DNA of 57,747 nt, from NCBI GenBank assembly GCA_044228245.1, contig JBGAVG010000010.1, positions 1 through 57,747 on the forward strand, given 5' to 3'. Each line of letters opens with the position of its first letter. Position 1 is the first letter of the stretch. The notes under the pieces were generated by a model. The model worked only from the letters and a program-made list of their open reading frames with translations, was not told the DNA's origin and did no database searches. Position numbers and translations under genes: made by a program. The stretch comes from Methylotenera_A sp044228245. Its GTDB lineage: Bacteria; Pseudomonadota; Gammaproteobacteria; Burkholderiales; Methylophilaceae. This document shows, in pieces, positions 29,752 through 41,900 of the stretch.

Positions 29752-30904
29752 TTACAGAGAAGACACACAAGAAACCGCTATCGCGTCCAATACAACATGG
29801 GGCGGCTTAACTGTTTTGGCTACAGAGATGGTCCATGCTGTCAGCGTTTTGAGTTTTGGCGTGCTGGTGCTGCTGAATAGCGCGGCCATTGCGTCAGACG
29901 AAATACCTGCCGCCAGCCAGACATGGACATCTGATAGCGCGCTAGTGACGGACGCGGTGTTTGGCACAAAATATGCTGCCGCATTGACGCAAAACTCAGC
30001 TATTGCTCGTGATGCGTTTATCAATCGGCTGTTTGTACTGCATCGTGATAGCGCGACCGCTGGCAGTGCAATCCCCAATGGCTTATTGGCTACGACCAGC
30101 GATGTCATTCATGCTGTAGATACGGTTATCAGCACGCGCTATACCGCCTCCTTGTTCAGCGAAACAGCCAAGGCATCAGACAAAACATTCCGATTAGCGG
30201 CGCTCACCACACAAGAAGCGGCCATTACACATGACAGCGTGATGCACCGTGCGCGCATTCGCATGGTGGCGGTGGACGCTGTAGCCGTAACAGACAGTGT
30301 GGTAGCGCAATCCCAATCAGGGTCGGCGCTGGTTGTTGAAAGCACCCGTGTTATTGACAGCTTGCTTGCCACAACCCTGCACGCCAAGAGCTTGGTTGTG
30401 GCAAGTGCCTTGGCAGAGGATTTTTTTATTGGCGCTCCGCAAGGGCAAGCATGGACGGCCAATACGGATTCATGGGCTATGTCAAGGTATTCCCCCTATA
30501 CCCTAGATGGTTTGGCGGTTATCAACGGGGCGTTATACGGTACAACCGAAGACGGGGTGTACGCTCTGCATGGTGGCACGGACGCGATTGATGGCGCGCT
30601 GGTGTTTGGCGCAGTGGATTTGGCTGGCAATGCTGGCTTAGTGCATCCATTGAGCGCCCACTTGGAATATGAAAAAACCAACGGCACCGCTGAAATGGAT
30701 GTCACCACTACGCAATCAGGCGCGGCGGAAACATTTACCTACTCGTTGGCTAACGAGACGGCAGACAAGCTGACCAATGGGCGGTTTGTTTTTGGCCGAG
30801 GGTTACGCGGCAGGCATTTCCAATTTTCCTTGCGCGTCAGCGCAGAGCGTGCCGTTCTCAATGATTTGTTAATTTCAGCATCGCCAACAAAACGGAGAGT
30901 GTGA
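29744..30904 (+). CDS. Repeat-containing tail protein, 386 aa
   Basis: Residues 1-225 consist of diverged units of about 33 residues with the core (S)A.A.D....A..., for example SAIARDAFINRLFVL, SAVVTDS-like VAVTDSVVAQSQSG and TRVIDSLLATTLHA. Residues 230-386 form a beta-rich domain (WAMSRYSPYTLDGLAVING, and a C-terminal GRHFQFSLRV). It follows the 859-aa protein with an 8-base overlap. Function is unknown; a short-tail structural protein is likely. Confidence 0.65.
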   Translation: MSSYREDTQETAIASNTTWGGLTVLATEMVHAVSVLSFGVLVLLNSAAIASDEIPAASQTWTSDSALVTDAVFGTKYAAALTQNSAIARDAFINRLFVLHRDSATAGSAIPNGLLATTSDVIHAVDTVISTRYTASLFSETAKASDKTFRLAALTTQEAAITHDSVMHRARIRMVAVDAVAVTDSVVAQSQSGSALVVESTRVIDSLLATTLHAKSLVVASALAEDFFIGAPQGQAWTANTDSWAMSRYSPYTLDGLAVINGALYGTTEDGVYALHGGTDAIDGALVFGAVDLAGNAGLVHPLSAHLEYEKTNGTAEMDVTTTQSGAAETFTYSLANETADKLTNGRFVFGRGLRGRHFQFSLRVSAERAVLNDLLISASPTKRRV

Positions 30905-30907
30905 GTT

Positions 30908-32782
30908 ATGGCTATTGCCCCTGACAGTATCTTAGGCCACGCCATCGACACAGTTCAAAGTAAAATGAGCGAGTTGAGCGGTGTTGCCACTACATACAGA
31001 AATCAATTAACGCAATCACTGAACAGTATTGGCAATATCAAGGTTAAAGATGTTGCTGACTTGCCGGAATTAACCATTCCTACTCCTTCCGCGCCTAATC
31101 TGTCGCTGGATGCCGTGCCTGTTTTTACGCCAACCACGCTAACGGTTCCCAACGCCCCCGCTGAAATTACCATTGATGATCTTCTTTCTGGTTTGGATGT
31201 GGGTGATTTGGATTCCATACCCGCTGCACCTGCTGCTGTAGCGATCAACATTCCAGACGCACCAGGCATGGCCGCGATTAACGCACCGATGCGACCAACA
31301 ATTGACACGGCGGTGGATATTCCTGATGCCCCAACCATTGCTCTGCCAGAGATGGATGCGCTGGTCCAAATCTCATTGCCAGACTTTCAGTTTCCGCAAC
31401 TGCCTACATTTGACGATGCGCCACCAACACTCAATGGCATCACTGTGCCGAATGTGTTCGTAAACTGGACAGAACCAGAATATGCGTCTGAATTACTGGA
31501 TGAAATAGATGCGCAAGTCAAACGCATGATGGCAGGCGGTACTGGCTTGCCGCCACACATTGAGGATGCGTTATTTAATCGGGTTCGTGAGCGCGATGGC
31601 ATAGAGGGCAAGCGACAACTTCAAGAAGCCGTGGACAATTGGGCGGCGCGTGATTTCTCGATGCCGCCTGGCATGTTGGTTAAACAGCGGGATGTGGTGT
31701 TGGAGCAAAACCGCCTGAAAGCAGGCGAGGCAAACAGGGATATTTTGCTGCAAGCGGGCGAATGGGAGATCAAAAACATTCAGTTTGCTGTGCAGCAAGG
31801 CATTGCGCTGGAGCAATTGACACAAAATCTGCATGAGAACATGGCAAAACGCCTGTTTGATGCCGCGCGATTCCAAGCAGAATCACAGATCAATGTGTTC
31901 AATGCGCAGATAGGCTTGTTCAATGCGCAAAACGCTTCTTTTCAAACACTGGCTCAAGTGTATCGCACTCGCCTTGATGCGGCATTGTCGCAACTGACCG
32001 CATACAAAACCGCCGTCGAAGGGCAGGTGGCTATCGGGCAAATCAATCAACAGCGCGTGGATGTGTTTAAGGCGCGGCTGGAAGCGGTGACGGCCAATGT
32101 AGAGATTTACAAAGCATTGATGCAGGGTGCATCTGTGCGCGCAGACACGATTAAAAACCAGTTTGATGCGTATCGCGCCGATGTGCAGGCATATGCCGAA
32201 CAGATTTCTGCCGAGAAGGTAAAGTTTGATGCGTATGAATCCCGCATGAAAGGTGAGAGCGCAAAAGCGGGCGTGTACGACTCACAAATACGCGCTTACG
32301 CTTCTACTATCCAGGCCATTGCAAGCAAGGCGGATGTTAAAGTGAAAGCTGCGCAAGTGAAGACCGAGGTAGCGCGTGCGCGCATTCAAAAATATCTAGG
32401 CGATGTTGATCTTTACAAAGCAGAGGCAGATGTAAATCTGCGTGAAGTGCAAAATGCCACCATGACATACCAGGCACAGGTGGAAGCATGGAAGGCCAAA
32501 ACCAATGCCACCGTTGCCACCGCCGAAATGGAATCGCGCTTTGCTGACATGACGGCCAGAACTAACATTGCGTACTCTGAAATGGCCATCAGCCAATACA
32601 CAGCCAAGATGCAACACTCCATTCAACAAGCGCAGATTGCACTGGAAGCGGCCAAGGCTCTAGGGGCCTACACAGCACAACTAGCAGCAGGCGCTATGTC
32701 GGCTGCGCATGTATCGGCCAGCATTAGTGGTTCTGGTTCTGGCAACTCTAGCGATTCGCGGAACTATAACTATAACTACTGA
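30908..32782 (+). CDS. Long helical virion protein, 624 aa
   Basis: Residues 40-200 are rich in Pro and Asp with repeated VPNAPAEI/NIPDAPGMAAI units. Residues 210-590 are a nearly continuous coiled coil (for example QYTAKMQHSIQQAQIALEAA). The end is Ser/Gly/Asn/Tyr-rich. The fold could be a tail needle, stopper or fibre shaft; no family is certain. It starts 4 bases after the previous gene, so it is in the tail operon. Confidence 0.65.
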   Translation: MAIAPDSILGHAIDTVQSKMSELSGVATTYRNQLTQSLNSIGNIKVKDVADLPELTIPTPSAPNLSLDAVPVFTPTTLTVPNAPAEITIDDLLSGLDVGDLDSIPAAPAAVAINIPDAPGMAAINAPMRPTIDTAVDIPDAPTIALPEMDALVQISLPDFQFPQLPTFDDAPPTLNGITVPNVFVNWTEPEYASELLDEIDAQVKRMMAGGTGLPPHIEDALFNRVRERDGIEGKRQLQEAVDNWAARDFSMPPGMLVKQRDVVLEQNRLKAGEANRDILLQAGEWEIKNIQFAVQQGIALEQLTQNLHENMAKRLFDAARFQAESQINVFNAQIGLFNAQNASFQTLAQVYRTRLDAALSQLTAYKTAVEGQVAIGQINQQRVDVFKARLEAVTANVEIYKALMQGASVRADTIKNQFDAYRADVQAYAEQISAEKVKFDAYESRMKGESAKAGVYDSQIRAYASTIQAIASKADVKVKAAQVKTEVARARIQKYLGDVDLYKAEADVNLREVQNATMTYQAQVEAWKAKTNATVATAEMESRFADMTARTNIAYSEMAISQYTAKMQHSIQQAQIALEAAKALGAYTAQLAAGAMSAAHVSASISGSGSGNSSDSRNYNYNY

Positions 32783-32822
32783 TAGCCTATTATCTGATTT
32801 CTGAAAATAAACAAGAGAGCGG

Positions 32823-33614
32823 ATGATGCGCCTATTACGGATGGTCGCAGTTTTGTTGGCTTTGGCTAGTGGGTATATCTATTTAGCTAAAGAAGACACA
32901 TCTTCGTCGATAATCAGTAGTGCTATGCCCGCTATGGCGACCGGTGCAGCAGTCGCCAGTCAAGGCTTTAATAAGGCGATGCAGTATGCACAAAACAAGA
33001 TATATCCCGATGATGAAATTGGGGCATCCAGCACGCAGAGTGGCGTGCATGTTTTTACATGCAAAGATTCGGTAACGGAGGCGACAACTTTTTCGGATAC
33101 GCCTTGCGGCTCTAATGCTGTTCAGATCAAGGTCAGGCAGGCCAATGTTCTTGATTCGTCAGGATGGAGGAAGTGGATAGCAGAGAAACAATATCAGCGG
33201 CAGCAAGCCGCGAGCAAAGTGGCAGCGGCTCGATCAGCAGCTCTGTCATCGAATAAACCAAACAACAAGGAATCATCTTTTGATAGGGAGACTCGTATCC
33301 GTAACTGTTTGGTGGATGCCGCACAGGTAAAATCAAAGTTCGGGAAAATGGGGCGCAATCAAACGGTGACCAGCAAAATGCGAGCAGAGGCCGAGCGGCG
33401 CTGCTATAGCAACGACACTTTAGCTCCCGTCATTAACGAAGACGATTATCGAGCGCCGCCCCCGTCAGCGCCGCCTAGAACAATTACGAATTGCGATGCT
33501 GCCGGATGTTGGGATACGCAAGGTGGGCGATATAACCACGGAGCAGGAAACACTTATTTTTCAACGAATGGCGGCGCGTGCCAAATGATTGGCGGGCAAA
33601 TGCAGTGTCCTTAA
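32823..33614 (+). CDS. Exported or membrane protein with DUF4124-like domain
   Basis: The N-terminus (LRMVAVLLALASGYIYLA) is a signal peptide or membrane anchor. Residues 74-100 (HVFTCKDSVTEATTFSDTPC) match the DUF4124-like pattern found in periplasmic proteins of Proteobacteria. Two later Cys residues (RNCLV, CDAAGCW) could form disulphides. It is the last gene before the CCCCTGTAGGG motif and the internal virion genes. It may act in the cell envelope or be packaged; its origin from a host gene is possible. Confidence 0.62.
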   Translation: MMRLLRMVAVLLALASGYIYLAKEDTSSSIISSAMPAMATGAAVASQGFNKAMQYAQNKIYPDDEIGASSTQSGVHVFTCKDSVTEATTFSDTPCGSNAVQIKVRQANVLDSSGWRKWIAEKQYQRQQAASKVAAARSAALSSNKPNNKESSFDRETRIRNCLVDAAQVKSKFGKMGRNQTVTSKMRAEAERRCYSNDTLAPVINEDDYRAPPPSAPPRTITNCDAAGCWDTQGGRYNHGAGNTYFSTNGGACQMIGGQMQCP

Positions 33615-33622
33615 AAACCACG

Positions 33623-33637
33623 CCCCTGTAGGGTTGG
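33623..33637 (+). repeat. Intergenic motif CCCCTGTAGGGTTGG, copy 2
   Basis: This is identical over 15 bases to the copy before the small-terminase gene. It lies 8 bases after a stop codon and 60 bases before the next ATG. Confidence 0.6.
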
Positions 33638-33697
33638 AGTATCTGCGCGTAACTTCTCAATATGTCTTCATGCTTCACGCCATGAGGATGTTTCAGC

Positions 33698-35959
33698 ATG
33701 CCTTCGCAAAGCCCTGCACTCCCTAAAAAAACTCGCCAACCATCACAGAGTTTAGCTGATGGTGGCGTGGTTGATTACATCAAAAGCGCACTTGGCTTTA
33801 AGCCTTCTCCGCCACCAGCGCCTTCTGTGACTCCATCCATGCTTGGCAGCGGTCAGGCGGCCAAAGCAGCGGATTCTCTTGCTAATCGACAGAAGCGAAT
33901 TGACGAGGCATCAAACTATGCCGATGGCGGTGTTGTGGATCGCATTAAAACCGCGCTAGGCTTTAATCCATCACCCCAACAAGCCCAGCCTGTTCAGCAG
34001 CCACCAAAACAACCAGCGCCAATTGATACATCCGTGCTAGGAAACGGCATGGCGCAGGGCGCTGCAACAGCCCTGAAAGGCGGCCAGCGGAGAATTGACG
34101 ATGCTATTGAGAAGGCTTCTGGTTATGCCGATGGCGGGATGATCCGTGGCAAAGGCACTGGTACATCCGATGACATTCAGCGCAATATGCCGGACGGCAC
34201 TTACATCATGCCAGCCGATTCAACCAAGACGATTGGCGCAAAGGCTCTGCAAAAGATGGGCAAAAACACGCCAGTGCATGTGAGCAATGGCGAATATGAA
34301 TTGCCGCCAGAACAAGTGCATGCTATTGGCGTTCAGGTATTGGATGCCGTTAAAGATAAAACACACACACCCGTTCGCCAGCCCAAGGGATTTCATGCGG
34401 GCAATTTCTTTTCTGATGGTGGCGTGAAGGAAGATCCGTTCAAAAATAAGCCGGGGCAAGTAGGCGGCGGTCTTGATCCATTTGCCAAAATTGATAATTC
34501 GCAAATACCCAAAGGCGTGGCCGCACCAGAACCAACTGCGCCGCCTACGCCTGTAGAGAAGCCTGCCGCCCCTGTGGGCGCGCCTCCTGTGTCGGCCGCA
34601 CCTAATAATGAGCCTGGTGTAATGGATGCCGTTAAGGATGCCGTTAAGGATGCGGCAAACTCTGCCTTGCGTAGCAGTGTAATTGGCGCACCGATGGCCG
34701 GAGGCAGCGACACGCGAAATGTGTTGAGTTCGGTTGGCGACGACATATCGGCGGCTAAGGGTGCCGGACAGACAATTGGTGCAACGCTTCGAGGAACTGC
34801 TGTAGTCCCAGCGATTGCGACAGATGCGACGAGTGCGTTATATGACACGAAAATAAAACCCGCTATGGGTTTTGTTAGTGATGTGTACAAGGGGGCCACA
34901 GGAAACTTTGGCGATGCGCCAGCCAGCCCAGCAAAGCCTAGTGGCGTTACTTCGCCGCCTAGTGTTGCCAAAGCGCCAAGCGGGGCAGAGACAAGTAAAA
35001 GTGATGCCGCGCCAGCAGCAGCAGCACCAAGCGCGCCGACTGTGCAGAATCCAGCATCTTCCGATGTGGCAAGACCAGGTGATGCAGCAAAGCCAGGCGA
35101 TGTTGTAAAGACCACGGACAAAGACGGCAATGTTAGTTATTCAGGCCATAACATTGGCGAGAACTTCACCATCAATGGCAAAGCGCCTAGCCGTGGTGGG
35201 TATATGGTTGTGCCTGGCGGCGGTTTCGGTGGCACGCGTGCGCCCGTTAGTGACACAGGGTTTGTGCCTGGTTCTGCGCGATCAGGTGGCGGCAGGGTGA
35301 CATTGATACGCGACTCTGCAACAGAAAAAAGAAACGCGGAGGTAGACAGGCGACAGCTATTGAGTTCGCTCAATAAGCGCGGCATGACGAGCAGCCAGCG
35401 CAATGCAATGGTTAGCCTAATGAATAACGAAAACGACAATGCCACTCAACTGCAACGCCAGGATATGTCTGATGTGGCGGCAATGAATCGTCAAGGTGCT
35501 TCCGATGATGTTGCGCTTACCAGAACAGCTATTACAGAAGGTGGCTCAAACGCACGCTTTGGCGCAGCAAATGACTTAGCGCGCCAGCAATTTGATTTGG
35601 ACAGCGAAACAAAAGGCTATACGAACCGCGCGGCTGCAAGGCAAGAAAAGCTATATGAAAAATACGATGCGGCAAATACGCCAGAAGAACGCGATGCCGT
35701 TGCAAAGTCTATCCGTGATCTTTCAGGCAAAGCAGACAATCCGAAAGATTATTTGGTTGATGTTGGCGGCGGCCAGTCTTTCGACGAAAAGGCGGGCATG
35801 GTGCTGAATAACCCTAAACGATGGGTAGATTCTCGAAACGGGAAAGAGCTTGGGGCGCAGGCGCAAAGTACAGGCGCAGATGCAGGCGCTTTGAAATGGC
35901 TAAAAGAAAACCCTAACGATCCGCGTGCGGCACAAATTAAAAAGAGTCTTGGGCTATGA
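33698..35959 (+). CDS. Internal virion protein candidate, 753 aa
   Basis: The N-terminal part contains two copies of ADGGVVDxIKxALGF (about residues 21-36 and 77-91) and related SDGGV/ADGGM motifs. A domain with PDGTYIMPADSTKTIGAKAL and HVSNGEYELPPEQVHAIG (about 165-215) follows. The middle is Pro/Ala-rich and disordered; the C-terminal third is helical. Such DGG motifs are common in internal or ejected virion proteins of podoviruses. The gene overlaps the giant gene by 4 bases (ATGA), so both are co-translated. Confidence 0.68.
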   Translation: MPSQSPALPKKTRQPSQSLADGGVVDYIKSALGFKPSPPPAPSVTPSMLGSGQAAKAADSLANRQKRIDEASNYADGGVVDRIKTALGFNPSPQQAQPVQQPPKQPAPIDTSVLGNGMAQGAATALKGGQRRIDDAIEKASGYADGGMIRGKGTGTSDDIQRNMPDGTYIMPADSTKTIGAKALQKMGKNTPVHVSNGEYELPPEQVHAIGVQVLDAVKDKTHTPVRQPKGFHAGNFFSDGGVKEDPFKNKPGQVGGGLDPFAKIDNSQIPKGVAAPEPTAPPTPVEKPAAPVGAPPVSAAPNNEPGVMDAVKDAVKDAANSALRSSVIGAPMAGGSDTRNVLSSVGDDISAAKGAGQTIGATLRGTAVVPAIATDATSALYDTKIKPAMGFVSDVYKGATGNFGDAPASPAKPSGVTSPPSVAKAPSGAETSKSDAAPAAAAPSAPTVQNPASSDVARPGDAAKPGDVVKTTDKDGNVSYSGHNIGENFTINGKAPSRGGYMVVPGGGFGGTRAPVSDTGFVPGSARSGGGRVTLIRDSATEKRNAEVDRRQLLSSLNKRGMTSSQRNAMVSLMNNENDNATQLQRQDMSDVAAMNRQGASDDVALTRTAITEGGSNARFGAANDLARQQFDLDSETKGYTNRAAARQEKLYEKYDAANTPEERDAVAKSIRDLSGKADNPKDYLVDVGGGQSFDEKAGMVLNNPKRWVDSRNGKELGAQAQSTGADAGALKWLKENPNDPRAAQIKKSLGL

Positions 35960-38900
35960 GTTTTGATCCTGATGCTTACCTTGCTAGTAAATTGCCTTCA
36001 ACAACTGGTGGCGCAACCGAAGAGTTTGATCCTGATGCTTATTTATCTAGCAGAGAAGATTTGCAAGACGGACCGCTGGATCGCGGGATAAAAAACACTG
36101 GCTTCAATTCAAAAATGTCAGCGCAACTGGTGCTGAATGATACGCAAGGGTTGGCCAATACAGTAAAAGAAGCACATGAATACAATCAAGCAAACCCAGG
36201 CATGCCAGAAGGCAAGAAGCTATATGACGCTTACGAAAAAGGCGATGGCTTTTGGGATGGGGTTGGCAACACAGTCAAGCAAATAGGCGATGACTATACG
36301 GAAGCAAAAGGGTTTATTCCTGGCGTTAAAAAAATAGGCAGAGATATTCGCGCAATGGGAGAGGGCGTAATAACGCAACTTCCAAATGCTGTTGCGCCAA
36401 TGGTCGGAACTTTCGGCGGTGCCGCACTTGGCGCGGCGGCCGGGTCTGAGGTGCCTGTGGTGGGCAATGTTGCGGGCGCTGTTGTTGGGAGTTTAGTTGG
36501 AGGCTCGGCTGGCAATGCGCTGGTTGAGGGTGGCGGACAGGTGCAGGATGGCCTACAAAAAGCAGGCATAGACGCTTCTGATACACAAGCTGTAAAGGCG
36601 TATCTGGACGAGAACAGAGGCCAGCTACTCAAGCAGACGGGGATTAAAGGCGGGGTGCTGGGGGTTGTTGATACCGTCACAGGCGGCGCTGCCCATGCGT
36701 TGTTGACAGGGCCGCTCAAGTCAGCCACTACGAGAGCGTTGACAGCCCTGGGTATCGACGAGGCGGATCATGCTGCTGTAGCAGCCGCAAAAAAATCAGG
36801 TGCCATTGACGCGCTGGTCAAAAATGACGAGAAATATCTTGCAGCACAGAAGGGCGCAGAGAACATTGCGCGCAACGCAGGTGCGGCAGCTTTGGAGCCT
36901 GTAGGTGAGTTTACGGGCGAGTATTTTGGCCAAGGCCTCGCTTCTGACGATTGGGATACTAAGAACGCTGGCCTTGAAGCACTATCTTCGATTGGTCAAT
37001 CTGCTGGAACATTTGGTGTTCAGAAGGCTATTCAGTATGGAATGAGTCAAGGGGGCGCTCAGAATGCCACCGAGCCATCGGATAACCCGACCAACCCGAA
37101 TCCAGCCAACCCTGGTTCTGGTGATGGCGCTGGAGTCGATCCGCTTGCACGGCCCGATGAAGCAAGAAGCCGCAAACAGCAAATACAAAAAGAGATTGAC
37201 CTTATCCAAAGCAAAGGCTCGGATGCGACACAAGAAGACTTGGACAGGGAAAAGCGCCTAAATCAACAGCTAATGTTCGAGGAAGCAAACGAGCGGATCG
37301 CGCAAGAAAAAATAAAAGTTAATGGTCAGCAAAACCTCACAAACAATAGTGATGGCGCTGGCCAAGACGCGATAAATCTCTCAGAAATTGCAGGGCAGTT
37401 ACCACCACAAAAACCATCCGAGCGCATGGGGCTTGATCCCAATGCTGGCGCGTTGTCGGATGCTGCTGCTTTGTCGGTTGATAGCGGGGCCAGCGGCAAT
37501 TTCTTTTTGCCAGGCGAAGATGTGATTCCGTGGGATGATCCAGTCGCTACGAATGGCACTGAACAAGTAAACCCTGCATCACAATGGGATGCTATGGATG
37601 CTACGCAGAGAGCATCCGTGTTGACCAGCGTGGATGGCATGTCAGACAGAAACGGCAATCCTAATGTGATTGCTAATCGCCTGTCTCAGTTGAATTGGCA
37701 CAACATGCCGCTGGGCGCGCAAGAAAAAGTGAATAGCGCAATTACGGCGAATGTCGCCGCGCCTGTCAACAATTTGATGCAGCAACAAGAAGAATTGCAG
37801 CCAGCATCCTCTATTTATGCCGATCAAGAAAATCAAAACCGCGATAGAGGCCGCGCCGACTCGTTGGTACAAATGGCTGGCATTAAAAACGATCCAGATT
37901 ATGATCGCTTAGGGCGCTCTCAATCACCGTCAACAGGTGCGCCAATGGTTTTTGCGCCCAAGGAAACACTGAACAACTTAACTGTTATTGGGCATCCAGA
38001 AACAGTGACAGGGAGTGATGGCCGCAAAATCCAAACGCAATATGCGGTGGTAGAAGCTAGTGAATTGCAGGCTTCTCACGATGTTTCCGGCAATCAGAAT
38101 CCAGTTTATTCCAGCGAGTTGCCAGCGGGCAATTTGAAGGCGTTGAACAATGGGCGAACCGCAGGCATTCAAGCCGCGTATACCAGTGGAAACGCAGACA
38201 ACTACAAGGCTGCGCTGATAGGTGACGCGGCTCGGTTGGGTGTTGATCCAAATGCTATTGCTGCCATGAAGCAGCCGGTGTTGGTACGCACTTATGACGA
38301 AGCAAATAACAAAGGCGACATGGGCGCGTGGTCAAATGCCAGCGAAGGCTTGCGCTTGTCTGCCGCAGAACAAGCAAACAATGATGCGCGTGTTTTGGGT
38401 GATTTGCATGATGTTGTGTTGGATGACGATGGGAAGTTTTCGCCAACAAAAAACATGAACCTTATCCACCGTTTTGTTAATAGCTTGCCTTCAAATGAAG
38501 CGTCAGCGTTGCGCAAACGAGATGGCAGCGTCAATTTGCCCGCCGTGGAAAAAAGAATCCAGCACGCTATGTTAGCTATTGGGTTTAACAATGACGATTT
38601 AATCAATGCGGCAACAGAAGATACGGAACAATCACGCAATTTAATGTCTGCGCTGACACAATCAGCAGCCGGATTTGCAAAACTTCCAGCAGAAGCCGCT
38701 ATTGGCACGAAGCGATTGGTTGTGCGCGCCGCAGAAATGTATCAAAAGGCCAGAGAATCCGGTACATCCGTTGAGCAGCTAGGCCGTCAGCAAGATTTGA
38801 TGGGCGGATACAGCGCGCATGAAGAAGCTATTGCGGATTACATGGAGAAAAACATCCGTGCGCCCAAAAAAGTGGCGATGGTGCTAGGATGGCTGGCGGA

Positions 38901-41900
38901 TTACGAACATCAAGCGCACCAATCACAGGGCAGTATGTTTGGTGATGATCTTGAAGCTACCAAAGATGCTGCCATTGCCTACGCCAACCAACGGATCAAG
39001 CAGGAGCTTGGAAATGACGCAAAACCCATCAGAGAACAACCAGCAACAACCCCCCAACAACCAGCAACCGATCACGGCCGAGGAACGGGCGCGACAACTG
39101 GCGCACATGAAGGCGCTACTGAGCGGGCTGGACGAAGTGGCGGAGCAGCATTTGGCCTCACAAGCCAAACAGAACAGCAACTAGCCGAGCAGGAAGCCGC
39201 GCAAGCCGCAGCCAAAGAAGAAGCGGCGCAACGCGAAAAAGCCGCACAAGACAAAGCCAATGCTGATGCAGAGGTAGGTCAGTTCACGCTGACGGGTTCT
39301 GACCGTGCGGCCGATGTTGCCGCCGCGCAGGGACAGCAAGATATTTTTTCTGGTGGCCGCAGAGAACCAGAAACGCCAGACCATGCTACCCGATGGCAGT
39401 CTATGTCTATTGAGGATCGCAAAGCGGTACTCAAACAAGAAGGTGGCTGGCCTACGCAATCCAATGGACTGAGCGTTATTGGTCAGCAGTTAGCGCAGCA
39501 GGATTGGAGCAAATTACCAAGCGGCATGCGCGACAAGATTCAAGGGTTGATGGATAAGACGGAATCTTCGCAACAAAAAACACAGCCTGCGCCAAAACAA
39601 AATCCAGAAACAAAAGCCGTACTAGAAGAAAAGCCAGAAGCGGTACAACAGAAGGCTAATGACATTCTGCGCGAAGGATTTAGCGATGAACAATACCGCA
39701 TGGACTCCATGCAAACCCGCCAGAAAATTGCCGATAAATTAAAGAGCGCACAAGTTTCTGACGAAAAAGGCATTAAAGCACTGACGCAACTGTGGATGGC
39801 GCGTGTTGTGGTGGGCGCAAAGCAGTTGAACATGCTGCCTTCGGAATACTACAGCCGATTCATGGAAGGTGAGATTAAGCGCAGTGATGCTAAAAACAAA
39901 AACGATGTTCTGTATAGCGGCAAGGCTGTTGGCCATATTGAACCCTCGATAGAGAACCTATCAAAAGACATTGTGAGAAAGAACCCGATTGCGGCTGCGT
40001 TTGCTGCACTTGCTTCCAAAAGCAATATATTCAGGTTTGGGCGTTCAATCACCGCAACATCTATTGATGGCATAGCCAATCAGCTAAACAAGGATGCCGG
40101 TATTAGTTTTAGAGTATCCCGTGACCCGCAATCGCATCCGTACCATGCGGCGAAGTACCAAGAAACACTGGAGTCCGTAGATTCAGATGGCAATACCACA
40201 GGGAAAATACACCTGTATGAGTTGCGCGGCGGCAAAGGTAAGCAGCATTTTGTGGAAATTGATAGCGCACGCGGCACGCAAGGATCGCTGTTATATCAAG
40301 CGGCATTTGCTTGGGCGCATCAAAACGGCTCAAGACTTGTTCCTGATCCTGATGGCGTTTCAGAAATAAATGAATTGCGCCGCACGGAAGCAGCTATTTC
40401 CAGCGCGTTGCGTTTCGGAACCACCAAACATATTGGAATGCACGGCAATGCGTGGACTTGGCTTCTGCCAAACAATCAGGCGAGCATTGTTGATTCAATG
40501 GCTCCTGGTTTTGACGCAAACCTGCTTACAGAAACAGATAAAACCAAGCAGGCTGAAAACAATGAAAGAAGCCTTGAAGCTGCTGACGCACTGAAAAAAA
40601 TAAATTCGCAATGGAGTCTTGCAGACACGCAAGAATCGTACTACGCTAACCTTGACATGATGCTAAACGCATCGCGCTTCATGGCAGAAGCCAGAGCGCC
40701 TTCACTGCGGGAGTATAATTTCGATGACAACTTCCAGCTCATACACCAAGCCCCTGATGGTGCGATTCAAACAGGCCAAGAGGCGATTGATCTACTCAAT
40801 AATCTCGCTTCCATCAACAATAGAAAGGGTGTTGGCCTCAGTACAGCTCTGCGCACTGCACTCGCCAGAAAACTTGGAGAGTCGGGAGCGAACCGTCAGA
40901 TCGTTGATTTTCTATCAGCCGACCTACAGCGAGAGGTCAACGCTTCGGACGAAAAAATACTCAGGGAAAATGGCCAAAGCGCGTCTGACTTTACTTGGCG
41001 TGCGCTCTCTGATGCGCTTGTGGATGACGCAGCGCAAAGCGAAATAGCAAAGGGGCTATTTTATCAAACCAGAAAAGCCAAAGACCGCCAGCTTGTATTA
41101 TTTCCGCCAGCCGGAGAGGATATTCAGCGGGACAAAGGACGGGAAGCCGCCGAAGGACTGGATGGGAACATGGAGCGAGCCGCCAGAGCATCTGGGGTAT
41201 TCGCCACGGTTGTCGGCGATGCCGAAGCCAAGCGTGTTGATGTTGGATTCAGCAGGCTTGATTCGCCAGCCAAAGTAGCTGCCGCCACTCGATTCCTCGC
41301 AAAAAACCCGCAAGAAGTTCTGCTAGTTGTTGTCACAGACAAAGATGGCAAGCCGCTGTCTATGTTGCGGCATACGATTGGCCTCAAAGATTCCTCGCAA
41401 GTTGATCCTGGGATTGTTGCTGGATGGGCGGCTAGTGTTCATGGTGGGAAAAATGTTTGGTTATCGCACAATCACCCATCAGGAGTGAGTGAGTTAAGTA
41501 ATGCAGACAGGAGAATCAGTGATGTAATCGGCGACTTGTTGGATGGTTCTGGCTTGTCGTATCACGGCGTTATGGCTGTTACTCACACGGGTGAATACGC
41601 TTACGCAGGCAACGAAACAACAGAAAGAGGCGATATACCAGACCCGCATGAAGTGGCGCAAGCCAGTGTTGTTGAGCGAGAGCTGATTAAGACAGGAAAA
41701 TTATCTGACAAACAAATAAGCTCGCCTGCTGATGCGAAAGATGAAACTAGGCGCGTTTCCAACAGACAGCAAGGCATTGTTCTTATGGATACGCAAAATA
41801 GGATTGTTGGGTTTTTGCCTGTCAGTTTTGAATCGTCGTCGGCCATTCGCGGCACTGAAACGCATGGCGATATTTTGCGCGCTATCAATACATCGAATGC

